This document shows, one piece after another, positions 1-7,420 of a stretch of DNA of 64,000 nt (position 1 is the stretch's first letter; every line of letters begins with the position of its first letter). The stretch comes from Kushneria avicenniae. Its GTDB lineage: Bacteria > Pseudomonadota > Gammaproteobacteria > Pseudomonadales > Halomonadaceae. Location of the stretch: positions 62,001 to 126,000 of the forward strand of contig NZ_FOLY01000006.1 in assembly GCF_900112585.1 (NCBI RefSeq), in the 5' to 3' direction. Below the pieces are notes generated by a model. It saw nothing but the letters and a program-made list of their open reading frames with translations. It was not told where the DNA came from and ran no database searches. The position numbers and the translations under genes are program-made.

Positions 1-65
1 ACACCGATAATGGCGACCACGATCATCAGTTCGATCAACGTAAAACCACCCTGCCTGCCTGCCAT
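1..65 (-). CDS. pilA: Type IV major pilin-like prepilin, N-terminal fragment
   Basis: Only the first codons lie in the window; the gene runs off the left edge. Translation gives MAGRQGG followed by FTLIELMIVVAIIGV, the type III prepilin signal: a short basic leader, cleavage after glycine, a mature phenylalanine (N-methylated in the family), glutamate at +5 and a hydrophobic helix that packs the pilus core. An AGGAAGG stretch lies 8 bases upstream of this ATG; a second in-frame ATG at 71 is possible but sits too close to it. The gene diverges from pilBCD, whose product PilD would process it. The short leader fits a major pilin, but a minor pilin cannot be excluded from this fragment. In the 66-253 gap I found no clear sigma-54 or sigma-70 promoter for it. 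Confidence 0.85.
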   Translation of the reverse strand, partial: MAGRQGGFTLIELMIVVAIIG

Positions 66-253
66 GAACATGTCCTTCCTGATTGAATGCATGCGCTCCT
101 GCCTGATAGACAGGATAACGGTATATTGAGCGCCTGTTTGTTGAACGGCGCAGAGCCCTTAACGACATAAACAGCCGGAACTTTAGAGAAACGAACGCCC
201 GCCGATAACATGAAGCAAGTCGCCATCCTCTCTGACCCTATGGACCTGATTTC

Positions 254-1987
254 ATGTCGGATGCTCTTGCACAGCTTTCTGCCAATCCCCTGCGCAGCCT
301 TGCCCATCAGCTGGTCGAGGATGGCCTGCTGGACGCCGACCACGCGCTAAAACTCGAGGCACAGGCGCATCAGGAACAAAGGGCGCTGCTCGAGGTAGTC
401 ACCCAAGAGGGCGGCGTATTGCAGCGCGACGCGCTGCAGAGTGCCGGCTGGGTGTTCGGGCTTGGCTGCGTCGATCTGGAAGCCATTGTGGTCACGCGCC
501 TGCCGCCAGTGCCGGGGCTGCCGGAATCGCTTCTCAGGCGGCTTGGCGCCCTGCCCCTGGTACGTCGTGAACACTGTCTGGTCGTGGCAGTGGATGACCC
601 TACGCGGCTCTCTTCGCTGGATGAGCTTCAGTTCGCGATCGGCATGAGCGTTGAAGCGGTGCTGGTCCCGACCGAGCAGATTACGCCCAGACTCGAGCAG
701 TATCTGAATATCCACGGCGAGGGCGCGCTGGCCCTGCTGGCGGGTCAAAATGCCATCGAGACGCTGGCGCTCGAAGAAGGCGATATCACGGAGCATGCCG
801 AGGACGCCTCCATCCAGTCCAGCGATGACGCGCCGGTGGTGCGCTTCGTCAAGCAGGTCCTGCTCGACGGCATTCGCCGCGGCGCCTCTGACATTCACTT
901 CGAGCCGTTCGAGGAGACCTTTCGCATCCGCTTTCGCATCGACGGCATTCTCATGGAAGCCTCCCGACCGCCGGCACAGCTGCGCCAGCGTATCGCGGCA
1001 CGCATCAAGGTGATGGCAAAACTGGACATCTCGGAGCGACGCCTGCCACAGGACGGCAGCGTCCGGCTGAAGCTGTCGACAAGGCGTCATGTCGAGTTTC
1101 GCGTCAACACCCTGCCCACACTTTTCGGCGAAAAGATTGTCATGCGTCTGCTGGATCCGGAAAGCGCGCGCATGGGCATCGATGCGCTGGGATTTACACC
1201 AACCCAGCGCGGCATTTTCGAGCAGGCGATCGCTCAGCCACAGGGCATGATTCTGGTCACCGGCCCTACCGGCAGCGGCAAGACGGTCACCCTTTACACT
1301 GCGCTCAACCTGCTCAATACCGAGGCGCGCAATATCGCCACCGCCGAAGACCCGGTCGAAATCAAGCTCGAGGGCATCAACCAGGTCAACGTTCGCCCGC
1401 AGATCGGCTTTGATTTTGCTGCCGCCCTGCGTGCCTTTTTGCGTCAGGATCCTGATGTGGTGATGGTGGGCGAAATTCGCGATCTGGAAACGGCGGAGGT
1501 TGCCATCAAGGCCGCCCAGACCGGCCATCTGGTGCTGTCGACGCTGCATACCAATTCAGCGGCCGAAACCCTGACCCGACTGGGCAATATGGGCGTGGCC
1601 GGTTTCAACATTGCGACCTCCACCAGTCTGATCATTGCCCAGCGCCTGGCCCGCCGGCTGTGCCAGCGCTGTCGCCAGCCGGTCACCCTGCCGCATGAAG
1701 TGCTCAGCCGTCAGGGCCTCAAGGAGGATGACATCGAGCAGGCAACGCTCTATCAGGCAGTAGGCTGCGAGCACTGTACCCATGGCTATCGGGGGCGCGT
1801 GGGCATCTATGAAATGCTGCCGATTTCTCAGGCCATGAGCCATCTGATCATGCAGGATGCCGGCGCCATGGCACTGGCCGAGCAGGCTGAACGCGAGGGC
1901 CATCATGACCTGCGTCGCAGCGGTCTCGACAAGGTACTGGCGGGGCTGACCACTCTGGAAGAACTCAACCGCATTATTCGGGAGTAA
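254..1987 (+). CDS. pilB: Type IV pilus assembly ATPase PilB
   Basis: Cytoplasmic hexameric ATPase that powers pilus extension by turning the PilC platform. The 577-residue length is typical. An N-terminal MshEN/GSPII_E domain covers about residues 30-145. The C-terminal ATPase has Walker A GPTGSGKT near 337-344, an Asp box (EDPVEIKLEGINQV) near 367, a Walker B region with the conserved GEIRD, and a His box (GHLVLSTLHTNSA) near 425. Two cysteine pairs (CQRC near 469, CEHC near 505) form the zinc site that marks assembly rather than retraction ATPases. It leads a tight pilB-pilC-pilD run with 8 bases to pilC. The ribosome binding site is weak, but no better start exists. Confidence 0.97.
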   Translation: MSDALAQLSANPLRSLAHQLVEDGLLDADHALKLEAQAHQEQRALLEVVTQEGGVLQRDALQSAGWVFGLGCVDLEAIVVTRLPPVPGLPESLLRRLGALPLVRREHCLVVAVDDPTRLSSLDELQFAIGMSVEAVLVPTEQITPRLEQYLNIHGEGALALLAGQNAIETLALEEGDITEHAEDASIQSSDDAPVVRFVKQVLLDGIRRGASDIHFEPFEETFRIRFRIDGILMEASRPPAQLRQRIAARIKVMAKLDISERRLPQDGSVRLKLSTRRHVEFRVNTLPTLFGEKIVMRLLDPESARMGIDALGFTPTQRGIFEQAIAQPQGMILVTGPTGSGKTVTLYTALNLLNTEARNIATAEDPVEIKLEGINQVNVRPQIGFDFAAALRAFLRQDPDVVMVGEIRDLETAEVAIKAAQTGHLVLSTLHTNSAAETLTRLGNMGVAGFNIATSTSLIIAQRLARRLCQRCRQPVTLPHEVLSRQGLKEDDIEQATLYQAVGCEHCTHGYRGRVGIYEMLPISQAMSHLIMQDAGAMALAEQAEREGHHDLRRSGLDKVLAGLTTLEELNRIIRE

Positions 1988-1995
1988 TCACCATC

Positions 1996-3237
1996 ATGGC
2001 GCCTTTCGCCCTGTCAAAGCGCACAAGCGCTGCCGTCAGCGACGTCACTACCTTCCGCTGGATGGGCAAGAATGCTCGCGGCGAGCGGGTTCGGGGTGAG
2101 ATGCACGGTGTCAGCGACCACGATATTCGTCGTCAGCTCTCCTCGCAGGGCGTGATCGTGACCCGCCTGACTCGCAAGCGCACCCTGCCGGGCATGGGGC
2201 ATCGCATCAGGGGCCAGGACATCACGCTTTTTGCCCGCCAGATGGCCACTCTGATTCGTGCCGGCGTGCCCCTGTTGCAGTCGCTCGATTCAGTGGCCAA
2301 CGGCACCAATCGACCGGCACTACGCCATTTCGTCGAGACCCTCAAGCAGGACGTCTCGAGCGGCATGAGTTTTTCCCGGGCACTGGCGGCGCATCCACGC
2401 CATATCGATCAGCTCTTTGTGCATCTGATCGAGGCGGGCGAACAGGCCGGCGCCCTTGATCGCATGCTGGATCGCGTGGCAACGCACAAGGAGCGTCTTG
2501 AACATCTCCGGGCCCGTGTTCGCAAGGCAATGTATTACCCCGCCGCTGTGGTAGCCGTAGGCATCGGCGTCACGGCGCTGCTGCTGATCAAGGTCGTGCC
2601 GCAGTTCGAAAACATGTTCGAAAGCTTCGGGGCCGAGCTGCCGGCCCCGACTCGAATGACCATCGCGCTTTCAGAGGCCGCACAGCATCTCTGGTGGCAG
2701 ATGCTGCTGGCGGCGACGACCTTCGGATGGCTGGCGCGACGCATGGTGAGACGCTCGCCGGCACTTGCTTTTCAGGCAAGTCGCCTGATGCTCAGACTTC
2801 CCGTACTTGGACCGGTCATCGAGCGTGCTGCCATTGCGCGCTTTTCACGGACACTGGCGACCACCTTTGCCGCCGGCGTGCCGCTGATGTCGGCGCTGGA
2901 AACGGCCGGCGGTGTCTGCGGCAATCTGGTGTTCGAGCAGGCCATCGAGCGCGTGCGTCATGACGTCAGTGCCGGTCAACAACTTCACTTTGCCATGCGC
3001 ACCACGGGACTTTTTACGCCCATGGCGCTGCAGATGGTCGCCATCGGCGAGGAGTCGGGCTCGCTGGAAGCCATGCTGAACCGTGTGGCCGACTTTTATG
3101 ATGATGAGGTTGAAAGCCGTGTGGACACGCTAACCACGCTGATGGAACCCCTGATCATTGTGGTGCTGGGCACTCTGGTCGGCGGCGTAGTGGTCTCGAT
3201 GTATCTGCCCGTTTTCGATCTCGGCAGCGCAATATAG
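1996..3237 (+). CDS. pilC: Type IV pilus inner-membrane platform protein PilC
   Basis: Polytopic inner-membrane protein of the GspF/PilC family that couples PilB movement to insertion of pilin subunits. The 413 residues hold two repeated GSPII_F domains (about 80-205 and 285-407), the first opening with FARQMATLIRAGVPLLQSL and the second with FSRTLATTFAAGVPLMSAL, a repeat visible by eye. Membrane segments lie near 180-205, 230-250 and 380-405; the last contains the typical LMEPLIIVVLGTLVGG. It sits 8 bases after pilB and 4 bases before pilD, consistent with one transcript. Nothing unusual is seen. Confidence 0.97.
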   Translation: MAPFALSKRTSAAVSDVTTFRWMGKNARGERVRGEMHGVSDHDIRRQLSSQGVIVTRLTRKRTLPGMGHRIRGQDITLFARQMATLIRAGVPLLQSLDSVANGTNRPALRHFVETLKQDVSSGMSFSRALAAHPRHIDQLFVHLIEAGEQAGALDRMLDRVATHKERLEHLRARVRKAMYYPAAVVAVGIGVTALLLIKVVPQFENMFESFGAELPAPTRMTIALSEAAQHLWWQMLLAATTFGWLARRMVRRSPALAFQASRLMLRLPVLGPVIERAAIARFSRTLATTFAAGVPLMSALETAGGVCGNLVFEQAIERVRHDVSAGQQLHFAMRTTGLFTPMALQMVAIGEESGSLEAMLNRVADFYDDEVESRVDTLTTLMEPLIIVVLGTLVGGVVVSMYLPVFDLGSAI

Positions 3238-3241
3238 GAAC

Positions 3242-4108
3242 ATGATCATGTCATCGCTTACCGACCCTCTTTTACTGATCATTGTGGCACTGCTTGCGCT
3301 GACGCTGGGCAGCTTTCTCAACGTCGTGATCGCCCGGCTGCCCGTCATGCTGTCACGACAGTGGACCCGGGAAGCCCATCAGACGCTGGCGCTTGTGCCG
3401 CCGACGCATGAGAGATACAACCTGCTCCTGCCGCGCTCGCACTGCCCGACATGTGACACGGCCATTGCCTGGCATGACAATCTTCCGCTGGTGGGATATT
3501 TCAAGCGTGGGGGGCGCTGCGCGCAGTGCCGGTCCCCTATCAGCGCGCGGTACCCGCTGGTCGAGGCGGCCAGTCTGGTGCTGGTGCTCTGGATCGTCTG
3601 GCACCACGGCCTGACCGTAAGCGCCCTGGCACTGTCACTGGCCTGTCTGACGCTTCTGGCGCTGGCTGTCATCGATGTTCGCACCCTGCTGCTGCCTGAT
3701 GTGCTGACGCTGCCCCTGCTGTGGGGCGGGCTCGTGTATCAGCTGATCGATCATCCTGACCGTCTGGCCGAATCGGTCATTGGCGTCGTCGCAGGTTATG
3801 GTATCGCCTGGGGATTTTACTGGTGTTTTCGACTGACCACTGGAAGGGAGGGTCTGGGTCGCGGTGATTTCAAGCTGCTGGCAGCGCTTGGGGCCTGGTG
3901 TGGCTGGCAGGCCCTGCCGCTGATTCTGGTGCTCTCGGCCACCACAGGGGCGGTGATCGGTATTCTCATGCAGCTGGCCATCCCCCGGCTCAGGGGTGCT
4001 CCGATGCCTTTTGGCCCCTTTCTGAGCGCGGCAGGCATGCTGCTGTTGCTGGGAGGTGATAGGGTGATCGAGCTGTATCACCACCTTATCGGCCTCTCTT
4101 CGATATAG
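3242..4108 (+). CDS. pilD: Prepilin peptidase / N-methyltransferase PilD
   Basis: Bifunctional inner-membrane aspartic peptidase that cleaves prepilin leaders after glycine and methylates the new N-terminus; it usually also serves type II secretion pseudopilins. The N-terminus has LGSFLNVVIARLP. Two zinc cysteine pairs, CPTC near 70 and CAQC near 94, mark the methyltransferase domain. The two catalytic aspartates are in AVIDVRTLLLPD near 144 and GRGDFKLLAALG near 208. At least six hydrophobic segments follow the cysteine domain, and 288 residues is the family length. It is the last pil gene of the cluster; the pilin fragment at the left edge is its likely substrate. ATG at 3248 is an alternative start. 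Confidence 0.97.
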   Translation: MIMSSLTDPLLLIIVALLALTLGSFLNVVIARLPVMLSRQWTREAHQTLALVPPTHERYNLLLPRSHCPTCDTAIAWHDNLPLVGYFKRGGRCAQCRSPISARYPLVEAASLVLVLWIVWHHGLTVSALALSLACLTLLALAVIDVRTLLLPDVLTLPLLWGGLVYQLIDHPDRLAESVIGVVAGYGIAWGFYWCFRLTTGREGLGRGDFKLLAALGAWCGWQALPLILVLSATTGAVIGILMQLAIPRLRGAPMPFGPFLSAAGMLLLLGGDRVIELYHHLIGLSSI

Positions 4109-4167
4109 ACATCCATGGACACCATTGTTGCCTTCGGGCACCACAACGATCATCAAAGGGAGCTGTC

Positions 4168-4779
4168 ATGCTGATTATCGGCCTGACCGGTGGTATCGCC
4201 GCCGGCAAGACCACCATCGCTGAAGCCTTTGCGCGACGCGGCGCGGCCTGGGTCGATGTAGATCATCTGGCCCGCGAGGTGGTGATGCCCGGCGAGCCCG
4301 CACTGGCCGACATTCGCAAACGCTTTGGCGATACTGTTCTGACCGAGCACGGGGCGCTGGACCGCGCGGCGCTGAGAGAAATCATTTTCAACGATGCAAA
4401 CGCTCGTCATGATCTTGAAGCCATTACCCACCCGCGTATTCGCGAACGACTGATATCGCGCCTCGGGACGCTGACGGGGCCCTACGCCCTGCTGGTGTCG
4501 CCGCTGCTGCTGGAAACCGACCAGCATCAACTGGTCAACCGGATTCTGGTGATTGATGTACCGCCGGAGGAGCAGATCAGAAGAACCTGCGAGCGTGATG
4601 GTGTGCCCGAGGCTCAGGCGCGCGCTATCGTGGAGGCCCAGATGTCACGCAATCGGCGACTTGCCAGTGCCGATGACGTTATCGACAATGTCGGCAGCTT
4701 TCATGCCGTCGATGCCTGCATCGACCGGCTTGATCTTTTCTATCGCCAGCTTGCCAGCCAGTACAACGCCCATGAATGA
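4168..4779 (+). CDS. coaE: Dephospho-CoA kinase
   Basis: Catalyses the last step of coenzyme A synthesis, phosphorylating the ribose 3'-hydroxyl of dephospho-CoA with ATP. The P-loop [12 protein letters not shown] is at residues 5-16, followed by the [12 protein letters not shown] dephospho-CoA binding stretch near 30 and the lid motif [10 protein letters not shown] near 91. At 203 residues it matches the family. The ATG has a good AAAGGGAG ribosome binding site. It follows pilD by 59 bases, and its stop is embedded in the start of yacG (8-base overlap). This pilBCD-coaE-yacG order is the standard one in gammaproteobacteria. Confidence 0.97.
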   Translation: MLIIGLTGGIAAGKTTIAEAFARRGAAWVDVDHLAREVVMPGEPALADIRKRFGDTVLTEHGALDRAALREIIFNDANARHDLEAITHPRIRERLISRLGTLTGPYALLVSPLLLETDQHQLVNRILVIDVPPEEQIRRTCERDGVPEAQARAIVEAQMSRNRRLASADDVIDNVGSFHAVDACIDRLDLFYRQLASQYNAHE

Positions 4780-4990
4780 TGAGAGCAAGACCCCCGTAGT
4801 GCCCTGCCCCCAGTGCGGCAAGCGACTTTACTGGACCAGCGACAACCCCTGGCGTCCGTTCTGCTCCAAACGCTGCAGAACGCTCGATCTGGGCGCCTGG
4901 GCCGATGAGTCGCATCGCATTGCCGGCGAGCCGGCCATGGATGATGCCAGCCTTGATGAACTCATGAACCGCATCGAACGCGGCGACTAG
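4772..4990 (+). CDS. yacG: DNA gyrase inhibitor YacG
   Basis: Small zinc protein that in E. coli binds the GyrB C-terminal domain and blocks gyrase binding to DNA. The 72-residue product carries the [10 protein letters not shown] and FCSKRC cysteine pairs of the YacG zinc finger, followed by [13 protein letters not shown] and an acidic C-terminus. The ATG at 4772 overlaps the end of coaE by 8 bases, implying translational coupling. The upstream reading frame stays open through coaE, but only this start gives the family N-terminus. Confidence 0.95.
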   Translation: MNDESKTPVVPCPQCGKRLYWTSDNPWRPFCSKRCRTLDLGAWADESHRIAGEPAMDDASLDELMNRIERGD

Positions 4991-5024
4991 TCACATCAGA
5001 TGCCCTGTCAGGCACCGGAAGGAC

Positions 5025-5056
5025 AAAAGGGCCACCCCGATGGGGTGGCCCTTTTT
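5025..5056. terminator. Bidirectional Rho-independent terminator between yacG and the Nudix gene
   Basis: A 14-base-pair perfect stem (AAAAGGGCCACCCC / GGGGTGGCCCTTTT) closes a three-base loop. The stem ends in T runs on both strands, so it can stop transcripts from yacG and from the convergent gene at 5094. Confidence 0.93.
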
Positions 5057-5093
5057 GTGGCATGACGACCTGCTTGCGGCACAACAACCGGCA

Positions 5094-6038
5094 TCAGTGC
5101 CAGAATTCGCGAATCGAGGCGATCCCCTGTGCGCCCACGGCGCGGGCACGGTCATTGTCATCACGCGAGGTGCCCCCCAGTGCATATACCGGCATGGTAA
5201 CCTCCTCGACCATCTGCTGCAGGTCATGCCAGCCAATGGTGACGGCGCCCGGATGACTGGGGGTTTCACGTACCGGTGACAGCGTCGCAAAATCACAGCC
5301 CAGTCGCTGGGCCTGAGCAAGCTGCTCCTCGTTGTGCGTCGAGGCTGCCAGCCATTTGCCATTATCGACGGGCCGATGGGTCAGCGCCATCAGCTCGCGG
5401 CTGGGCAGATGCAGACCATCAGCACCCACAGCATGGAAGGTGTCCAGCGAACAGTTGAGTATCAGCGATGCACCGTGCTCGCGACAGGCGGTCAGCGCGC
5501 GTTCGGCGCGGGCGCGGTAGGCTCTTTCGTCCAGATCATGGGCCCGCAGCTGTACCAGTCTGATGCCGTCTTCCACCAGCGCGCGCTCGAGCCTGCGATC
5601 AAAATCGGCTTCATCATCGGCCTCACCGGTGATCAGATAGTCGTGAGGCAGAGTAACAGCACGGATAATGGGGCCATTGGCGGCCGGGAAGGCATAGCGC
5701 CCCAGATCGTCGGGACTGACCCAGCGAACGGCCTGTCCTTCACGTCCCCAGGGGTCTCCCTCGAAATCATGCGTTTCCCAGACATCGAGCAGAATGTGCT
5801 TGTCAGGATATTCATGATGAACGCGGATCAACGGCTGAGCACGCTGAATGCTGATGCCAAGCTCTTCGCGCAGCTCACGGCGCAGCGCCTCAAGCCCGGT
5901 TTCATAAGGGGCCAGCTTGCCGCCGGGGAATTCCCACAGTCCGCCCTGATCGGCAATCGATGGCCGCCGCGCAATCAGCACCTGGCCCTGATCGTTGAAA
6001 ATGGCCGCAGCGGCGACGTGTACCCTTCTTTTCGGCAT
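5094..6038 (-). CDS. Nudix hydrolase (MutT-like) fused to a TenI/ThiE-like domain
   Basis: The 314-residue protein has an N-terminal Nudix domain (about 1-130) with a complete Nudix box, GKLAPYETGLEALRRELREELGI, near 38-60, so pyrophosphate-bond hydrolysis of an oxidised or other nucleotide is likely, as in MutT. Residues about 145-314 resemble the ThiE/TenI barrel (GADGLHLPS, ASTHNEEQLAQA, FATLSPVRET). The ThiE pyrophosphate-binding lysine (QLRxK) is replaced (QLRAHDL) and the metal aspartate region reads LNCSLD, so thiamine phosphate synthesis is doubtful. This fusion is known next to argJ-secA in pseudomonads. Start chosen at MPKRRVHVA, with AGAAAGG 10 bases upstream; the open frame extends to 6101 without family similarity. 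Confidence 0.92.
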   Translation of the reverse strand: MPKRRVHVAAAAIFNDQGQVLIARRPSIADQGGLWEFPGGKLAPYETGLEALRRELREELGISIQRAQPLIRVHHEYPDKHILLDVWETHDFEGDPWGREGQAVRWVSPDDLGRYAFPAANGPIIRAVTLPHDYLITGEADDEADFDRRLERALVEDGIRLVQLRAHDLDERAYRARAERALTACREHGASLILNCSLDTFHAVGADGLHLPSRELMALTHRPVDNGKWLAASTHNEEQLAQAQRLGCDFATLSPVRETPSHPGAVTIGWHDLQQMVEEVTMPVYALGGTSRDDNDRARAVGAQGIASIREFWH

Positions 6039-6137
6039 GCTGGCATGACCTTTCTGATGCGTGAATATCAATCGATAGAGGGGATGGCATAACCCTGCCA
6101 TGCCCCGAAACGTGATAGCGACAGCGCCCGGCGCGTG

Positions 6138-7346
6138 TCAGCTGCGGTAATCGGCGTTGATGGAGACGTAATCGTGAGAGAGATCCGATGTCCAGACCCG
6201 CTCTTTCGCCGTACCACGTCCCAGACGAATCGCAATGGTAATCTCTTCCTCGGCCATGACGGCGGCGCCGGCTTCCTCGCGATATTCCGCGGCGCGACCG
6301 CCCTGTCGGGCGATGGTAACGCCGTTGATATCGATCGCCACCTGACTGACATCGAAATCGTCGATGGGCACCTTGCCGACCGCCATCAGCAGACGGCCCC
6401 AGTTGGCGTCGCTGGCGTAAAGCGCCGTCTTGACCAGCGGTGAATGCGCCACGCTGAAGGCAACGGCCAGCGCCTCGTCCTGGCTGGCAGCCTCCTCGAT
6501 GATGACGGTAACAAACTTGGTGGCGCCTTCGCCGTCGCGCACGATGGCCTGCGCCAGCGTCAGCAGCACATCGTCCAGTGCACGGGCAAACCCGGCAAGC
6601 GCCTCGTCGCTTTCGACGGTCGCGCCACGCCCCGTCGCTACCAGCGTGCAGGCATCATTGGTCGACGTATCGGAATCTATGGTGATGCGATTGAAGCTGC
6701 GATCAACGCTTTCCCGCAGCAGCTTCTGCAGCATGTCATGACCGATGGCGGCGTCGGTGGCCACAAAGGCCAGCATGGTGGCCATGTTGGGACAGATCAT
6801 GCCGGCACCCTTGGAAATGCCGTTGATGGTGACCGGCTGGCCCTCGACCGTAATGGTCCGCGTGGCCCCCTTGGGGCGCGTATCGGTGGTCATGATGCCT
6901 TCGGCCGCGGCCTGCCACTGACCGCCATCCAGCGAGGTCAGTGCCTCATCCAGCCCGCCCCGAATCCGCTCGACCGGCAGTGGCTCGCCGATCACACCGG
7001 TGGAAAAGGGCAGCACCTGCTCCGGCAGTACGTCGGCCCGCTCGGCCAGCGCCGCACAGCAGGCCAGAGCATCCTGCATGCCCTGATCACCGGTACCGGC
7101 ATTGGCATTACCGGTATTGATCAGCAGATAGCGCGGCGCACCATCTGCCAGATGACGCCTTGCCACATGTACAGGCGCCGCGCAAAAGGCATTACGGGTG
7201 AAGGTCGCGGCCATGTGGCTGCCCTCGACCAGTTCAAACACGACCAGATCACGGCGATCGGCCTTTTTGATGCCGGCACAGGCAGTGCCCAGCCGCAACC
7301 CGTCGATGCAGGGCATATCGGGAAAATGCGCTTTACCTACGGCCAT
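6138..7346 (-). CDS. argJ: Bifunctional ornithine acetyltransferase / N-acetylglutamate synthase ArgJ
   Basis: Recycles the acetyl group in arginine synthesis, moving it from N-acetylornithine to glutamate; many members also make N-acetylglutamate from acetyl-CoA. The 402-residue precursor self-cleaves before the catalytic threonine in KGAGMICPNMATMLAF (Thr near 190), giving alpha and beta chains. LINTGNANAGTG and the C-terminal region are also typical. Start chosen at MAVGKAHFP, which has AAGGGGAG six bases upstream; an in-frame ATG at 7367 would add seven unlikely residues. It lies between the Nudix gene and secA on the same strand. Confidence 0.97.
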   Translation of the reverse strand: MAVGKAHFPDMPCIDGLRLGTACAGIKKADRRDLVVFELVEGSHMAATFTRNAFCAAPVHVARRHLADGAPRYLLINTGNANAGTGDQGMQDALACCAALAERADVLPEQVLPFSTGVIGEPLPVERIRGGLDEALTSLDGGQWQAAAEGIMTTDTRPKGATRTITVEGQPVTINGISKGAGMICPNMATMLAFVATDAAIGHDMLQKLLRESVDRSFNRITIDSDTSTNDACTLVATGRGATVESDEALAGFARALDDVLLTLAQAIVRDGEGATKFVTVIIEEAASQDEALAVAFSVAHSPLVKTALYASDANWGRLLMAVGKVPIDDFDVSQVAIDINGVTIARQGGRAAEYREEAGAAVMAEEEITIAIRLGRGTAKERVWTSDLSHDYVSINADYRS

Positions 7347-7420
7347 GATCACTCCCCTTGCCGTCATTGTTGTCGACCCGGCACCCGTCGAGGGGCCGGG
7401 TTACATTGCTGCACCAGTGG

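Noticed and set aside
66-253. A sigma-54 promoter for the pilin gene was looked for.
   Set aside because: No GG-N10-GC pair with a credible flank was found on the minus strand of this gap, and sigma-70 candidates were weak.
347-1549. A 400-codon minus-strand frame opposite pilB.
   Set aside because: Shadow of the pilB reading frame; no ribosome binding site or family match.
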